Below are positions 20,601-28,713 of a DNA stretch of 64,000 bases, in pieces; the first letter of the stretch is position 1; every line of letters begins with the position of its first letter. The notes under the pieces were generated by a model that made no database searches, had not been told where the DNA came from, and saw only the letters and a list, made by a program, of their open reading frames with translations. The stretch lies in NCBI GenBank assembly GCA_001766655.1, contig MJCC01000012.1:525947-589946 (forward strand). The letters are read 5' to 3'. A program made the position numbers and the translations under genes. The DNA is from Phytomonas francai. Taxonomy: Eukaryota > Euglenozoa > Kinetoplastea > Trypanosomatida > Trypanosomatidae.

Positions 20601-23289
20601 ACCCCTCGTGGGCATAGATCGCTCTCCGCGCAGGCTGAGGCCTTCGTTTAACTTCCACAGCCCCACGACCTTCCAGCGGCTTCGTCGATGGCGATTGTCT
20701 CTTGGTCTTCCGGATGCTGACGGTGGACTTGCCCGCCGTCGTCGTCGCCTCGTTTGCGCCCTGCTTGACTCGGTCAGGCACGCGCCCTTGGGACTTCTGC
20801 TTCTTGTCGGGGCCGAAGTGAACCTTTTGGGTGTGGATTTTATGCACCCTGCTGGGGCACCGAGACACCCCGGAGCCTTTTTCCCCCGTGTCCTGTTCGA
20901 GACTTTGCCTCCCCGACGCTTTCCTGCTGCTCGCCACATACCTCCTGTACCAGGTCTCGTTCATCGTTTGAATTTCCTCTAGATGCTGGATACGCCCCCG
21001 TAGGGTGTGTATCTGCTCGAGTGCCCTCTCCAGGAGCGACGTCGTGCTGTGGTCCGGCGAGCCGTCGCCCGTTTCGCAGCACCGAAGAAGTCGTATTTTA
21101 CTCTCAAGTTCGTCGATGACGCCGTTCATGACAGCGCGCTCGCGGCACTCCGCGGCCAACTCCACCGGCGTCCGTTTCATTCGCAGAATGACAAACTCTT
21201 GCGATTCGACGCCATCGCGGGGAAAGGGGAAGCCCCCTTCGGAGTCCTCAAGGTCGTCGCTGCCAGCTTCGGCGTCGAGGTCCTGCCAGGCCATCATCTC
21301 CTCCTCGCGGCGCTCAAGATAGGCCAGATGGGCCCTACGCTTGCGGTCTGCCTGTAGTTCATTGCGCCGGAGGTCCGCAAGTATCGCCACTCGCTTCCGA
21401 TCCACTATGCTCTTGATGTTATCACCACCAGATGACTGGAATCGCTGTCTTGCCGGGCCCGAGGTACTGGGCCCGGTAGAATACTCGTTCATAAGCCATT
21501 GAATCGTCTCGTTGGCCGTATCAAGGCGCTCTTTTAGGGCATAAACTTGCTGCTCTTTTGTAAGATGGGTGAACGAGATGTTATATTGGTTGTCCGTGTG
21601 GTCCTTGAAGGCCGATTCGTGAAGCTTCAAGAGGTGCTTGCGTTGAAGCTTGTTAATGACTTCTTGAGCGCTTTCGAGATCACTTCGCAACGCTTCCACT
21701 TCATTCTGCATATTGGTATTCTCAGTAACAAGGCGGGATATTTCTTTTTCAAAGGATTCTAAAAAATGAGCTTGGGATTCATTAGAGTCATTAACAAGCA
21801 ATTCATCATTCATGCTACCGTTTTCGAAGAGCTTGCTCCGATCTTTCCCGAGGCGTAAACGCTGCACCGTTTTATTGGGATTCATGACATGGCTGAGCAC
21901 ATCATTCTTGAGCCCCAGTGACGTCAGTGGCAGAGGCATTTCACCACGATCTGCCGTGACCGACTTTACGCCAGCGGTGACGAACTCTCTAGACCGAAGC
22001 CGAGAGAGCGTCTTTGGTATCACGGAGTTTGAAGACCTAATGGTGTTGTCCAGGCTGATATCCCCTCGGTTGACCTCGGGTGATTTTTGCAGCATTTCAT
22101 CACTTGAGGCGTTCGATAGACCCGCCTCCCTTGCCGTTGTCAGGGCCGGGTCGCGCATCGTATTCAGAACATCCAATATCGCATTATCGTCGACCGATTC
22201 ATTCCACGCGAGGTGCCGCAGCTCATCCGGGTCGAGCCTCCCCATCAAAATACTTCGCATGCTCGCGTAGTTGCCCACTGCCGCTTTAGAGCGGACGTCA
22301 TTTCGCCACCGACCGGACGAGGTCATGAAGGTCTGCGTGAGCATGTCCACGACGATATGATCGAAGTGGTGGGCCAAAACGAGGTCGTAGCCGCACGCGT
22401 AGGCCGCCTCCGCCGTGATATGATTCTGGGGGAGCAGCACCAGCCCCGCGCCCTGGGCCTGCTCGACGTTGACCAGGCTCTCCTGATTGGGGCTGTGCAG
22501 TAAGAGCACCACGACGAGCTCGAGGCCGTACTCGTTGTTAAAGTAGCGCAGGCAATCGATGATGTCGGAAAATGGCTCGTGTGTGAAGCTGTCAATGATA
22601 ACCAGTTGCGTGATCGCATCGCCCGGCAGGGCCTTCGTGGAGTACCGCTCGGTGCCCCTGGAATTGGTATGCTTGTGGAGATTTAACTCAGCACTGCACA
22701 TACTTCCATCGTCATTGTCGTCCTTTGGGATGGAAGCGGCAACAACCGTGTCGGCATTCTTTTTCTCGTTGATTCTGTCGGGATTAAACATATCATGAAT
22801 TTCAGACCGCGTCTTGTGGGCGTATCGGCTGAAGGTGTCTACTCCAGAGCTTTTGGCGTTCGTCGCCGCATCGCGAGCAGGATCGACCGGCGGCGCCCGC
22901 TGACGAGAGACACAATACCCCTTTTGGATCGCTTGAAGAACTTCGTCTTGCAGAATCGAAGTCGCCTGCGTGATGGTCTGCGCTTCCGAGACGCGCCATC
23001 GATACAGGCGCAGTTGTGATGCCATGATAGACATCGATAGAACATTTGCCGAAATCAAAAGTGCACGGGCCTTATCCCCGCGCTTGCCGATTTTACACTG
23101 CACGCGGAGGTAGGCTTCATCTTGGGCCTGAAAACTCCGCAGCTGGTCTTCTTTGTTGCGCTCTGTGCTCGCGCTCCCTATCCCATTCGATGCGCCGATG
23201 GGGAAGCCGTAGTGCAGGATGTACGACGTAGGATCCTCATAGTAATTCTCAAAATTCTCATGAGGGGAGGCTTGCGTCTCAGCGAGCAT
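17674..23289 (-). CDS. Giant coiled-coil protein (1871 residues), possible pseudo-receiver domain near the N-terminus
   Basis: Not recognised as a named protein. Residues about 73-105 (KARALLISANVLSMSIMASQ...) and 227-290 (TQLVIIDSFTHEPF, LELVVVLLLHSP, AQGAGLVLLPQN) resemble the strand-helix order of a CheY-like receiver interrupted by a long insert. The usual acidic pair and lysine are absent, so it would be a pseudo-receiver; this is inference. Residues about 500-600 form heptad coiled coil (LVTENTNMQNEVEALRSDLE), with more helical, charged stretches to about 1080. The last third (about 1100-1871) is proline, alanine, arginine and glycine rich and encoded by very GC-rich DNA, unlike the first half. 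Such architecture is common in trypanosomatid cytoskeletal and flagellar proteins, but no localisation can be claimed. ATG at 23289 is genuine and no frameshift is seen. Confidence 0.85.
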   Translation of the reverse strand: MLAETQASPHENFENYYEDPTSYILHYGFPIGASNGIGSASTERNKEDQLRSFQAQDEAYLRVQCKIGKRGDKARALLISANVLSMSIMASQLRLYRWRVSEAQTITQATSILQDEVLQAIQKGYCVSRQRAPPVDPARDAATNAKSSGVDTFSRYAHKTRSEIHDMFNPDRINEKKNADTVVAASIPKDDNDDGSMCSAELNLHKHTNSRGTERYSTKALPGDAITQLVIIDSFTHEPFSDIIDCLRYFNNEYGLELVVVLLLHSPNQESLVNVEQAQGAGLVLLPQNHITAEAAYACGYDLVLAHHFDHIVVDMLTQTFMTSSGRWRNDVRSKAAVGNYASMRSILMGRLDPDELRHLAWNESVDDNAILDVLNTMRDPALTTAREAGLSNASSDEMLQKSPEVNRGDISLDNTIRSSNSVIPKTLSRLRSREFVTAGVKSVTADRGEMPLPLTSLGLKNDVLSHVMNPNKTVQRLRLGKDRSKLFENGSMNDELLVNDSNESQAHFLESFEKEISRLVTENTNMQNEVEALRSDLESAQEVINKLQRKHLLKLHESAFKDHTDNQYNISFTHLTKEQQVYALKERLDTANETIQWLMNEYSTGPSTSGPARQRFQSSGGDNIKSIVDRKRVAILADLRRNELQADRKRRAHLAYLERREEEMMAWQDLDAEAGSDDLEDSEGGFPFPRDGVESQEFVILRMKRTPVELAAECRERAVMNGVIDELESKIRLLRCCETGDGSPDHSTTSLLERALEQIHTLRGRIQHLEEIQTMNETWYRRYVASSRKASGRQSLEQDTGEKGSGVSRCPSRVHKIHTQKVHFGPDKKQKSQGRVPDRVKQGANEATTTAGKSTVSIRKTKRQSPSTKPLEGRGAVEVKRRPQPARRAIYAHEGLARLKARLYDVLVRLHTKTRRPYTCSYRKLLEVEHAEAEEQAHRAWNQLQSLVKSLPDSNPSRPPERYDTPPSVNLSLVDPEVRIQMDKVSQVWACFACFAERTMLAIREVDEKMQKGAVQQLVARRQELRGHVEDTETNLKARLDAMKNLAAVELELSNWLDVDLSRCLDDSENSPLLNLSLRALPPSCLPEGLETEGTITIPDTLHLLRDLRAILKDATRIDDKDSSISLPSMESHPTRGGLGQVPRAGEGSFSLPLLPGSPLETEFLDGGKVFASLPFTSASPAQQALYKALFDGYARGFVHSDRMADVNAAMGLESEPAGEDADHEAHGVDEIRLRHLYWTHHRELVRLLEHLALRTTTLRPLLSAWVGEIEGQVSGELRRAIDDGDLAAVRAAETDSGGAEARTAPTLPFLVAADSALVSSCVDILETQWGMRFEGGDPPCAAGDRRVEAYHQTRRTAVEALREFQGAREGARWTPRAVADDADRDLESGDIADGDAKRGELFLTEMPALPAVPNPFTLTEVQYPAEQLAALFSVSPRSSPGAGDGNGLKVEDIYLGSDMDLGPEGGFEGEDENTLAMRRIQLELEYLNAARRQRLEELELRHRYKTLEGRDPGRAGPDIPGQASPSASQLNARAIQGIHDFEVKGGCPAWYGMEASKRVRDILRRRTKLDQIILNAGPNGSGVGLELSRRIALLNAWPTHSDRRSDAVGADSPSGQRDSRTAAGRGGAAADRPPPPFPPAPRRRAAGGPPKADVGGPDAAGPAYTCPRDSASLGAFQTIAARFDADFLDAPPPTLLERLAKYHAVVRRAATRLGLGDPFVEESFGGPPAYAVLPARLPSPPPPPRQCSRVGGPFASSRAPLPTLAAWTYGLGDDALAGMLRGPPGRGDSVVFVPNRRRGGPAAAERLTLLLRTAPPAFLPPLGPPEAPKVVSDSESHDAPHGSRFNQTIARVEDEQEFKDAKVKPPERN

Positions 23290-23792
23290 ATGACTAAGAT
23301 CCTACCCACACACGCGTATCTGTGTCCACCCTTCGCACCTATTCACGCGCGATATCGAGGAAGTAGAGATAAAAGGACGGGGAAAAAATGGGAAACCGCA
23401 ACGGAAAATCGTACTGATGCGACCCTAATCTGAGCGTCGAAACGGGATACAATTTAGTGAAAGCGTTTCTAGAATCCTACTACTGAGTACCGTTTATTTC
23501 CTCTTTAATGGGTGAAATATTCCTTCAACGTTTTTTTTTTTATCCAGAACAAAGATGCGGACATAATTTTAGACAAACAAAATTACATCGTGTGCAGCAC
23601 AACTGTGCAAACTGTAAGATGCTGAATGTTAGGTGTCTATTTTCTAAATTTTTACACATTGTATCATCACATATTATTTATTACTACTATTAGTAGTAAT
23701 AAATCATAATATTGTTAATAAAAGTAATAATACAGCTAATTATGCTCGATGATATACACACCAAAGGGGTTTGTAGCACAGCCTTTCGCTTC
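23290..23792. other. Intergenic with a perfect inverted repeat
   Basis: AT-rich spacer between the exonuclease stop and the giant gene start. It holds the inverted repeat at 23677-23703; nothing else is evident. Confidence 0.6.
23677..23703. repeat. Perfect 13-bp inverted repeat with one-base spacer
   Basis: Arms TTTATTACTACTA and TAGTAGTAATAAA flank a single T. On RNA it would fold into a stem with a minimal loop, in the 3' region of the exonuclease transcript. Confidence 0.85.
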
Positions 23793-26489
23793 TTATTGCT
23801 GTTGGCAAGCTGGAGGCATTTCAGAAACCGACGACGACGAGGTCCCTGACTTTTCCGTAGTCAACGGGTCCCTCACAACATGCCCCCCGTTATCGGCCTG
23901 CTCGGCTCCAGACCTACCCGACGAGTGAATGGGGACAAAATTGGATCCCATTGTGCATGTCGCGGCCAGTGGACCGACAGCTGTGTGGTCCTTGATGAAT
24001 CCAAAGCATGCCCCTTGGGCACTGGAGAAGTGATTTCCACCTGCCTCTCCTCTGCAATCAGCGGCGATTACCATCACAAGTGTCTCGTCCGGGCATGCGT
24101 CAATAACCCGTAAAACACGTTCATTCACAAGCTCCACTCGCCGCAGCTCCTCCACCTCATCATCTTTGGCTGCGCTTGAGGCCAATGAAGGCTGTACCAG
24201 CACATTCACGGCGGTTTCCCTAAGCTGAAGCCATATGAAGGAGTACGAATCCCCATCGACGGCTGTGCGGGTCTGCGATATCGCTTGGGCTCGATTACGA
24301 AGCGCTCGCACAACTTTTCGAGTAGCATCTTCGTCGTGGCGAACCGGTATGACGTCGATTGACGCTGCGCGAGTGGAAGACGCATTGCTCTTTGGAAGTA
24401 TTGTGGACAGCACCTGAGCCTCGTCGAAGAGCTGGATGTGGATAGGGATGTCCTGTGGCGACTTTGACACGTTCCTGTCCTCCTGAGTTTCGTTAGAATT
24501 CGGGTGGCCTCCACAAATAAGGTCCAATATGCTCACACGTTGCCTGATACCAAACATGGGGCCCCTTTCGAGCTTGAGTTGCACAAGCTCTAGACTGATC
24601 TGCGCATCCATAGCACTATCGTGGCTCCCCTGCTGGATACGCTTACGCAGGTAACGCATCGCCAGATACCGCAACGAGTTTTTATAAGGTAACCCTGACG
24701 GGTGCGGGTACAGCCACGCGGTATCCAGCACATAACAATTTGGAATCATTTGACACGCCTTGAAGTCATTTTCGAGCGAATGGCCGATAATAAAATCCGA
24801 GCTACAGACATGCTTTTTGAGTGCCGCTTGACAATCCACCAAGGTGTTTGTGACGTCACGCAGAGTCTCCTCGTCAATACCGCTATACCGTGTCAGGTAG
24901 TCAATAATCTCCGTGCGCGGCTTCACGAGCATGTCAAAAACAACCTTAGACGACTGCGCGTCCACAAGAGTAGCGCGTGCTAAGGAGCTGGCCTGCCCTT
25001 TCGTCATGACCATCTCGCAGTCGAGCGCGAAAACACGCGGAGGCCTCTCCGCACACCAGGATTCCTTCTTTGCGGAATCGTGTCCACCTTCGTTTCCATC
25101 ATCGCTCGTGCTAAACAGATCCCAATTGCTGTCTTCCCGTGCAATGTTGCACGCTTTATTACCGTACCCGGAAGCAGTACAGCCCTCAGAACTTGCATCC
25201 ATTTCCATCTCCGGCTTCTCAAGTATAAAACCCAGCGCCCTGAGTTCAACTTCGTGCTCAGGGAAGTGAAGCGCAAACTTTAGCAGATGTCCTCGTCTGC
25301 ACCATAGAGAAGAAGCATCAACTGCCCCTGAATCCGCATCCTTTGCAAGGTCAGCGTCCTCTTCTCGCGCACCGTTGGAGCTGTGGTCATACTTTTTACC
25401 CCCGCAACTAATGGCAGGGTCACGCTCTGAAAAGCTGACGGGTGACGAAGAGGTGTTGGGAGGAAGCGCAGGGACAGATTGCTTGCCGCTCGCAATCATT
25501 TGGGCGCGTTTGAAAGTGTCCCCAACTCCCCGTATGGGCTTCTCAAATTCGCTTGAGCAACTAATGCCTAGGGTATCTTCGCGGCTCTTAACGGTATCAT
25601 GCAAGGAAACATTGGATACGTGGTCTATCCCCGTTAGCTTTGTTTCTGCTTTGCAAGACCCTGAAGCCGTGTTGGAGTCTTCTTTGGGTAAAAATTGAGT
25701 TCTGGAGCTATCTCTGGGCACCCTTGGTGCGTCATTACGCCAAAATAAGTCCATTTCAAACTCATTATTCGTGTTTGGAATAGCTAGGGGCGCGTAGTGC
25801 ACTCCCCCAAGATTACCATACCCCTGACGCTTACGAGCCCAGCACGCACCGGTGCGAACAGGTTTTAGTAAGGAGTGGCAAATACGCTCGTTCCATTTAG
25901 GTGGTGATGGGGGCTCATTTTTATTAGTGCGAGTGTTTGATTCCTGAGAATCGCTACCTTCACGGTGTGACGATAAAGGCCCCTTTTCAGTTCCCTGAAA
26001 AGAGGCTCGCGGTAAACCAACCCCAGTGGCCATCATCATATCATACGACCACCCATTGACATATATCATCACCACGCTGCGAAGCCTAGATTTATTCCGG
26101 ATAAAGAACTCGCGAGGTGCTTCGATCAAGGGAATTGCACTGGGCACAGACCATAGTAGTAGGTTCCCTAGATCCCGTGGTGTAAACGTTGAAAAGGGGC
26201 CCTGCAACTCATCGGTGGTGGCAGTCCGGGATCGGTCATCGACGGAGGCAAAAGACGAGTAAACTGGCTTGGGGCAGAATGCTAGCTCAACGCGAAAGAG
26301 GGATTCAGACAGTGAGTGTGAAACGTCAGAATCACAAGCGTGAGCCTCAATCGGGAGAAAAGACTCTGCTTCGTTTGTTCGGGGTTCAACCTTTTTCTTC
26401 TTATGGTGTTTAATGTTTGATACATACTGTTGTTCGTGCACCATAGTAACAAGCGGGATGCCATCCTTGACGTCGTTAGTGTGGTACAT
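23793..26489 (-). CDS. REX1/REXO-type DEDDh RNA exonuclease
   Basis: An 898-residue protein with a 3'-5' exonuclease domain of the REX family, which trims 3' ends of structured RNAs such as 5S rRNA and tRNA. The domain spans about residues 480-660. All catalytic positions are visible: Asp and Glu in FALDCEMV, the middle Asp in IGHSLENDFKA, and His plus Asp in HDSAMDAQISLEL. Between them are the typical YSGIDEETL and LDTAWLYPHPSG segments. The N-terminal 450 residues are mostly charged and of low complexity, with no motif recognised. After the domain comes a region with VDGDSYSFIWLQLRETAVNVLV and LRVIDACPDETLVMVI that could be an RNA-binding fold, as in animal REXO5-like proteins; that is inference. 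ATG at 26489 lies four bases after CTCTCAG, a likely splice acceptor. Orthology among REX1, REX3 and REX4 cannot be settled by eye. Confidence 0.88.
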   Translation of the reverse strand: MYHTNDVKDGIPLVTMVHEQQYVSNIKHHKKKKVEPRTNEAESFLPIEAHACDSDVSHSLSESLFRVELAFCPKPVYSSFASVDDRSRTATTDELQGPFSTFTPRDLGNLLLWSVPSAIPLIEAPREFFIRNKSRLRSVVMIYVNGWSYDMMMATGVGLPRASFQGTEKGPLSSHREGSDSQESNTRTNKNEPPSPPKWNERICHSLLKPVRTGACWARKRQGYGNLGGVHYAPLAIPNTNNEFEMDLFWRNDAPRVPRDSSRTQFLPKEDSNTASGSCKAETKLTGIDHVSNVSLHDTVKSREDTLGISCSSEFEKPIRGVGDTFKRAQMIASGKQSVPALPPNTSSSPVSFSERDPAISCGGKKYDHSSNGAREEDADLAKDADSGAVDASSLWCRRGHLLKFALHFPEHEVELRALGFILEKPEMEMDASSEGCTASGYGNKACNIAREDSNWDLFSTSDDGNEGGHDSAKKESWCAERPPRVFALDCEMVMTKGQASSLARATLVDAQSSKVVFDMLVKPRTEIIDYLTRYSGIDEETLRDVTNTLVDCQAALKKHVCSSDFIIGHSLENDFKACQMIPNCYVLDTAWLYPHPSGLPYKNSLRYLAMRYLRKRIQQGSHDSAMDAQISLELVQLKLERGPMFGIRQRVSILDLICGGHPNSNETQEDRNVSKSPQDIPIHIQLFDEAQVLSTILPKSNASSTRAASIDVIPVRHDEDATRKVVRALRNRAQAISQTRTAVDGDSYSFIWLQLRETAVNVLVQPSLASSAAKDDEVEELRRVELVNERVLRVIDACPDETLVMVIAADCRGEAGGNHFSSAQGACFGFIKDHTAVGPLAATCTMGSNFVPIHSSGRSGAEQADNGGHVVRDPLTTEKSGTSSSSVSEMPPACQQQ

Positions 26490-26736
26490 AGAGCTGAGAG
26501 AACTGTGCAGTTCCAGACACTTTCTTTCTTCACTTTACTTTGACGAAAAGAGTGCCTGTTTGCTGTGCAACGAAAGTGGGCTCTATGTTAAATGTACCTG
26601 AAACAGAGTGAATAATGGTATATAAGAAACTCCATGCAAAAAAAAAAGGATAAGAATATCTGTACAACAAAGAAAATCACAACACACCCTATACTGGAAA
26701 ATGTCTAAGTGGCTCATTTTTTCCCCTTTACATCCT

Positions 26737-26755
26737 CCCCCCCCCCCCCCCCCCC
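26737..26755. repeat. Poly-C tract, 19 bases
   Basis: Uninterrupted plus-strand C run between the exonuclease gene and the repeat copy. Confidence 0.95.
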
Positions 26756-26992
26756 TCAAGTATTGTGTTTGAATTAGGAGTTCTTTACCCCCTCCTTTTC
26801 CTCTGATACAAGGTTTACGCCAGTTACAAAGGGGCTGCTTGTCAGTGAAATATATATAAACAAAAGAAAATCAAAAGCAAGGGCACTGCGTTAACATGAG
26901 TCTTTTTCTTCATCTGATGTCCCAAAGACATTTCCACAGAGAAATGTCTGACTCTCAGCTTGATTCGAATGCTCTGTCTCCTCTACTTGTCA

Positions 26993-27188
26993 TACAATAC
27001 GAAGCACTGAGAAGTGGGTAGGAGGGGAAGCCTGACTCCGGGCACCCCAATCGGAACTCTGCTTCTGGGCCGATCGCCGTAGCCACAACTCCCCCGCGCC
27101 TGCAATCTGAACTGCGTATAGAAAAGGCAGCCGTCCCTTAGCTTCTTCACTGAGTTCAGGATACCAAACGCTGGCATCGTATTAAGGC
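26993..27188 (-). mobile_element. Dispersed repeat, copy C (3'-truncated, 196 bp)
   Basis: Minus-strand copy of the 285-bp unit found complete at 43171 and 49335. It starts at the same base (GCCTTAATACGATGCC) and is nearly identical, but carries a 2-base deletion (CG) near its end and stops at TATTGTA. The last 90 or so bases of the full unit are missing. The open frame is thus broken after PTSQCF. It lies in the same orientation as the genes, unlike the other two copies. Confidence 0.85.
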
Positions 27189-27219
27189 AGTCCGTTTCAT
27201 TAAAAAACCCGAATATGTA

Positions 27220-28023
27220 TCATTGAGGTTTCTCTTTTGTCAGACTTACAAGCCCCTTCCAACATTTAGGACCCTCCTTGAGCTCTTGTAACGGGGCCGT
27301 TCGTCGCGCTTCTCGCTCCTCGATATCTTTTTGTACCTCTTTTCCAAGAAGCTTCTCAACTGCGGCCTGCTTTGCCACCGTTTCTATTATTTTGGTCTGC
27401 TGAATCCGACTCTTCTTGAACATGTTGTAGGTGTCGTTTAGAAAGGCCGCTACACACGCCTCGCGCCTGCTTAGCCCACGGAAGGAGGGGGAGTACAGAT
27501 ATACCGTGATATTGCAGCCCTCCCATGTCAGGTACGGGTATTTGTCACTGCTATAGCAGAAGGCCCAAGCACGGCCCATGAACAGATACGCCTCGTGATA
27601 GCTTGGGAATATAAAAGTGCGTTTAATGGCCTCCTCGCCAAATACAACCTGCGACGCAGCTGGTGGCGTATCTTTCGCTGTGTTGGTACCGCTGTCCATG
27701 TTTTCTTCAGTGTCTATTTCTCTCGCGGAGACATCGTATTCCCGTACTGGTACCCATCCCTTTACCGAACGGAGAAAGTCCTCGACTTCTTCATCACGCA
27801 TACGGCGCTCGTGCCGGGCATAAGACCCACCGTGCTGTGGGTTTGAGTTATGAAACACATTAAATCCATAGTCGCCTTTCCAGCGACGGGCGACAACTAT
27901 GGCAGCAAAGGCATGTATAATTCTGCGGTCAACGTGCGTACGACGATAGAATGCCAGGCAAGAACTAAGGAGAGTGGCGGGAGGAGTTAAGCTGAACAGA
28001 CTACAACGGTAATATCGGTGCAT
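27220..28023 (-). CDS. Pterin carbinolamine dehydratase (DCoH)-like protein, probably mitochondrial and catalytically altered
   Basis: A 267-residue protein. The middle segment, IKRTFIFPSYHEAYLFMGRAWAF, then YPYLTWEGCNITVYLYSPSFRGLSRREA, follows the order of the pterin-4-alpha-carbinolamine dehydratase fold (R-F-F helix, strand with V-V-L, T/S-x-x-x-GL-S/T). The His pair that normally sits before the second strand (HHP) reads as SSDKYP here, so the dehydratase chemistry is probably lost. The first 50 residues (MHRYYRCSLFSL..., many R, no acids) look like a mitochondrial presequence. Non-catalytic relatives of this fold occur in kinetoplastid mitochondrial RNA and ribosome complexes, which would be one explanation; this is inference. 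The frame starts with GTG at 28083, so ATG at 28023 is used. Full-length match is not certain. Confidence 0.65.
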   Translation of the reverse strand: MHRYYRCSLFSLTPPATLLSSCLAFYRRTHVDRRIIHAFAAIVVARRWKGDYGFNVFHNSNPQHGGSYARHERRMRDEEVEDFLRSVKGWVPVREYDVSAREIDTEENMDSGTNTAKDTPPAASQVVFGEEAIKRTFIFPSYHEAYLFMGRAWAFCYSSDKYPYLTWEGCNITVYLYSPSFRGLSRREACVAAFLNDTYNMFKKSRIQQTKIIETVAKQAAVEKLLGKEVQKDIEEREARRTAPLQELKEGPKCWKGLVSLTKEKPQ

Positions 28024-28713
28024 GTAAATAGGTGCACTAATGTGCAATCCTGCAGCAGGCGAAATTTTGCTCCACGCATACACAAATAAACCTGTAGTTA
28101 ATATTAATGAAAATAATAAAGTGAAGAGAGAGTAAGTGGGATCTCTAAATGTGTACTGGACCTCCTGAATTACTGGATCCCATGTGTATGCATTTCATGA
28201 ACTGACCAGAAGGTCTCAATGCGTAAAGGGAAGCCCTAACCGCCACTTAGCACGGCACAAAGGGGTTAGACAACATGCAATAGAAGTTGAAAGATTTTTT
28301 CTCAAAAAAGGGAAACACTTGCTCAGTATTCATTTATTTGCCCACCATGGCAATATATCAAATTCTCCATACATCTTTTACTCATCAGACGATGTGTAGT
28401 GTGAAGCAACCAATGAGTTCGCAGGCTTTGGCTGTATGTGACTTATAATTCCTTTTCTCGCTAAATAGATACAGATGGTGATCCTTCAACATCGAAACGG
28501 AAAATATATCTAACAGTGATACGTTTGAAAAATAAGGAAGTATAGAGAATTTCCGCTTTTGTTTTCTCCTCTTTTTTATTGTTAATCTTCATACGGTTCA
28601 TAGTAATAGCCTTTTCATCTTCGAAAATTATTGCCCGCAGAGCAAGGCAGCTCCTCAATGCATCTCTGCTTTCCCCAATCGATGGCGGCTTTCGGGAATA
28701 AGATGCAGCATCA
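28024..28713. other. Intergenic, no gene seen
   Basis: AT-rich ends with a balanced-composition middle (28140-28440). No open frame of weight, no tRNA-like promoter boxes found. Confidence 0.55.

Larger units (their letters stand above)
26490..27219. other. Intergenic containing a truncated copy of the dispersed repeat
   Basis: Contains a poly-C of 19 at 26737-26755 and the truncated repeat copy at 26993-27188. The rest is AT-rich leader and spacer. Confidence 0.7.
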
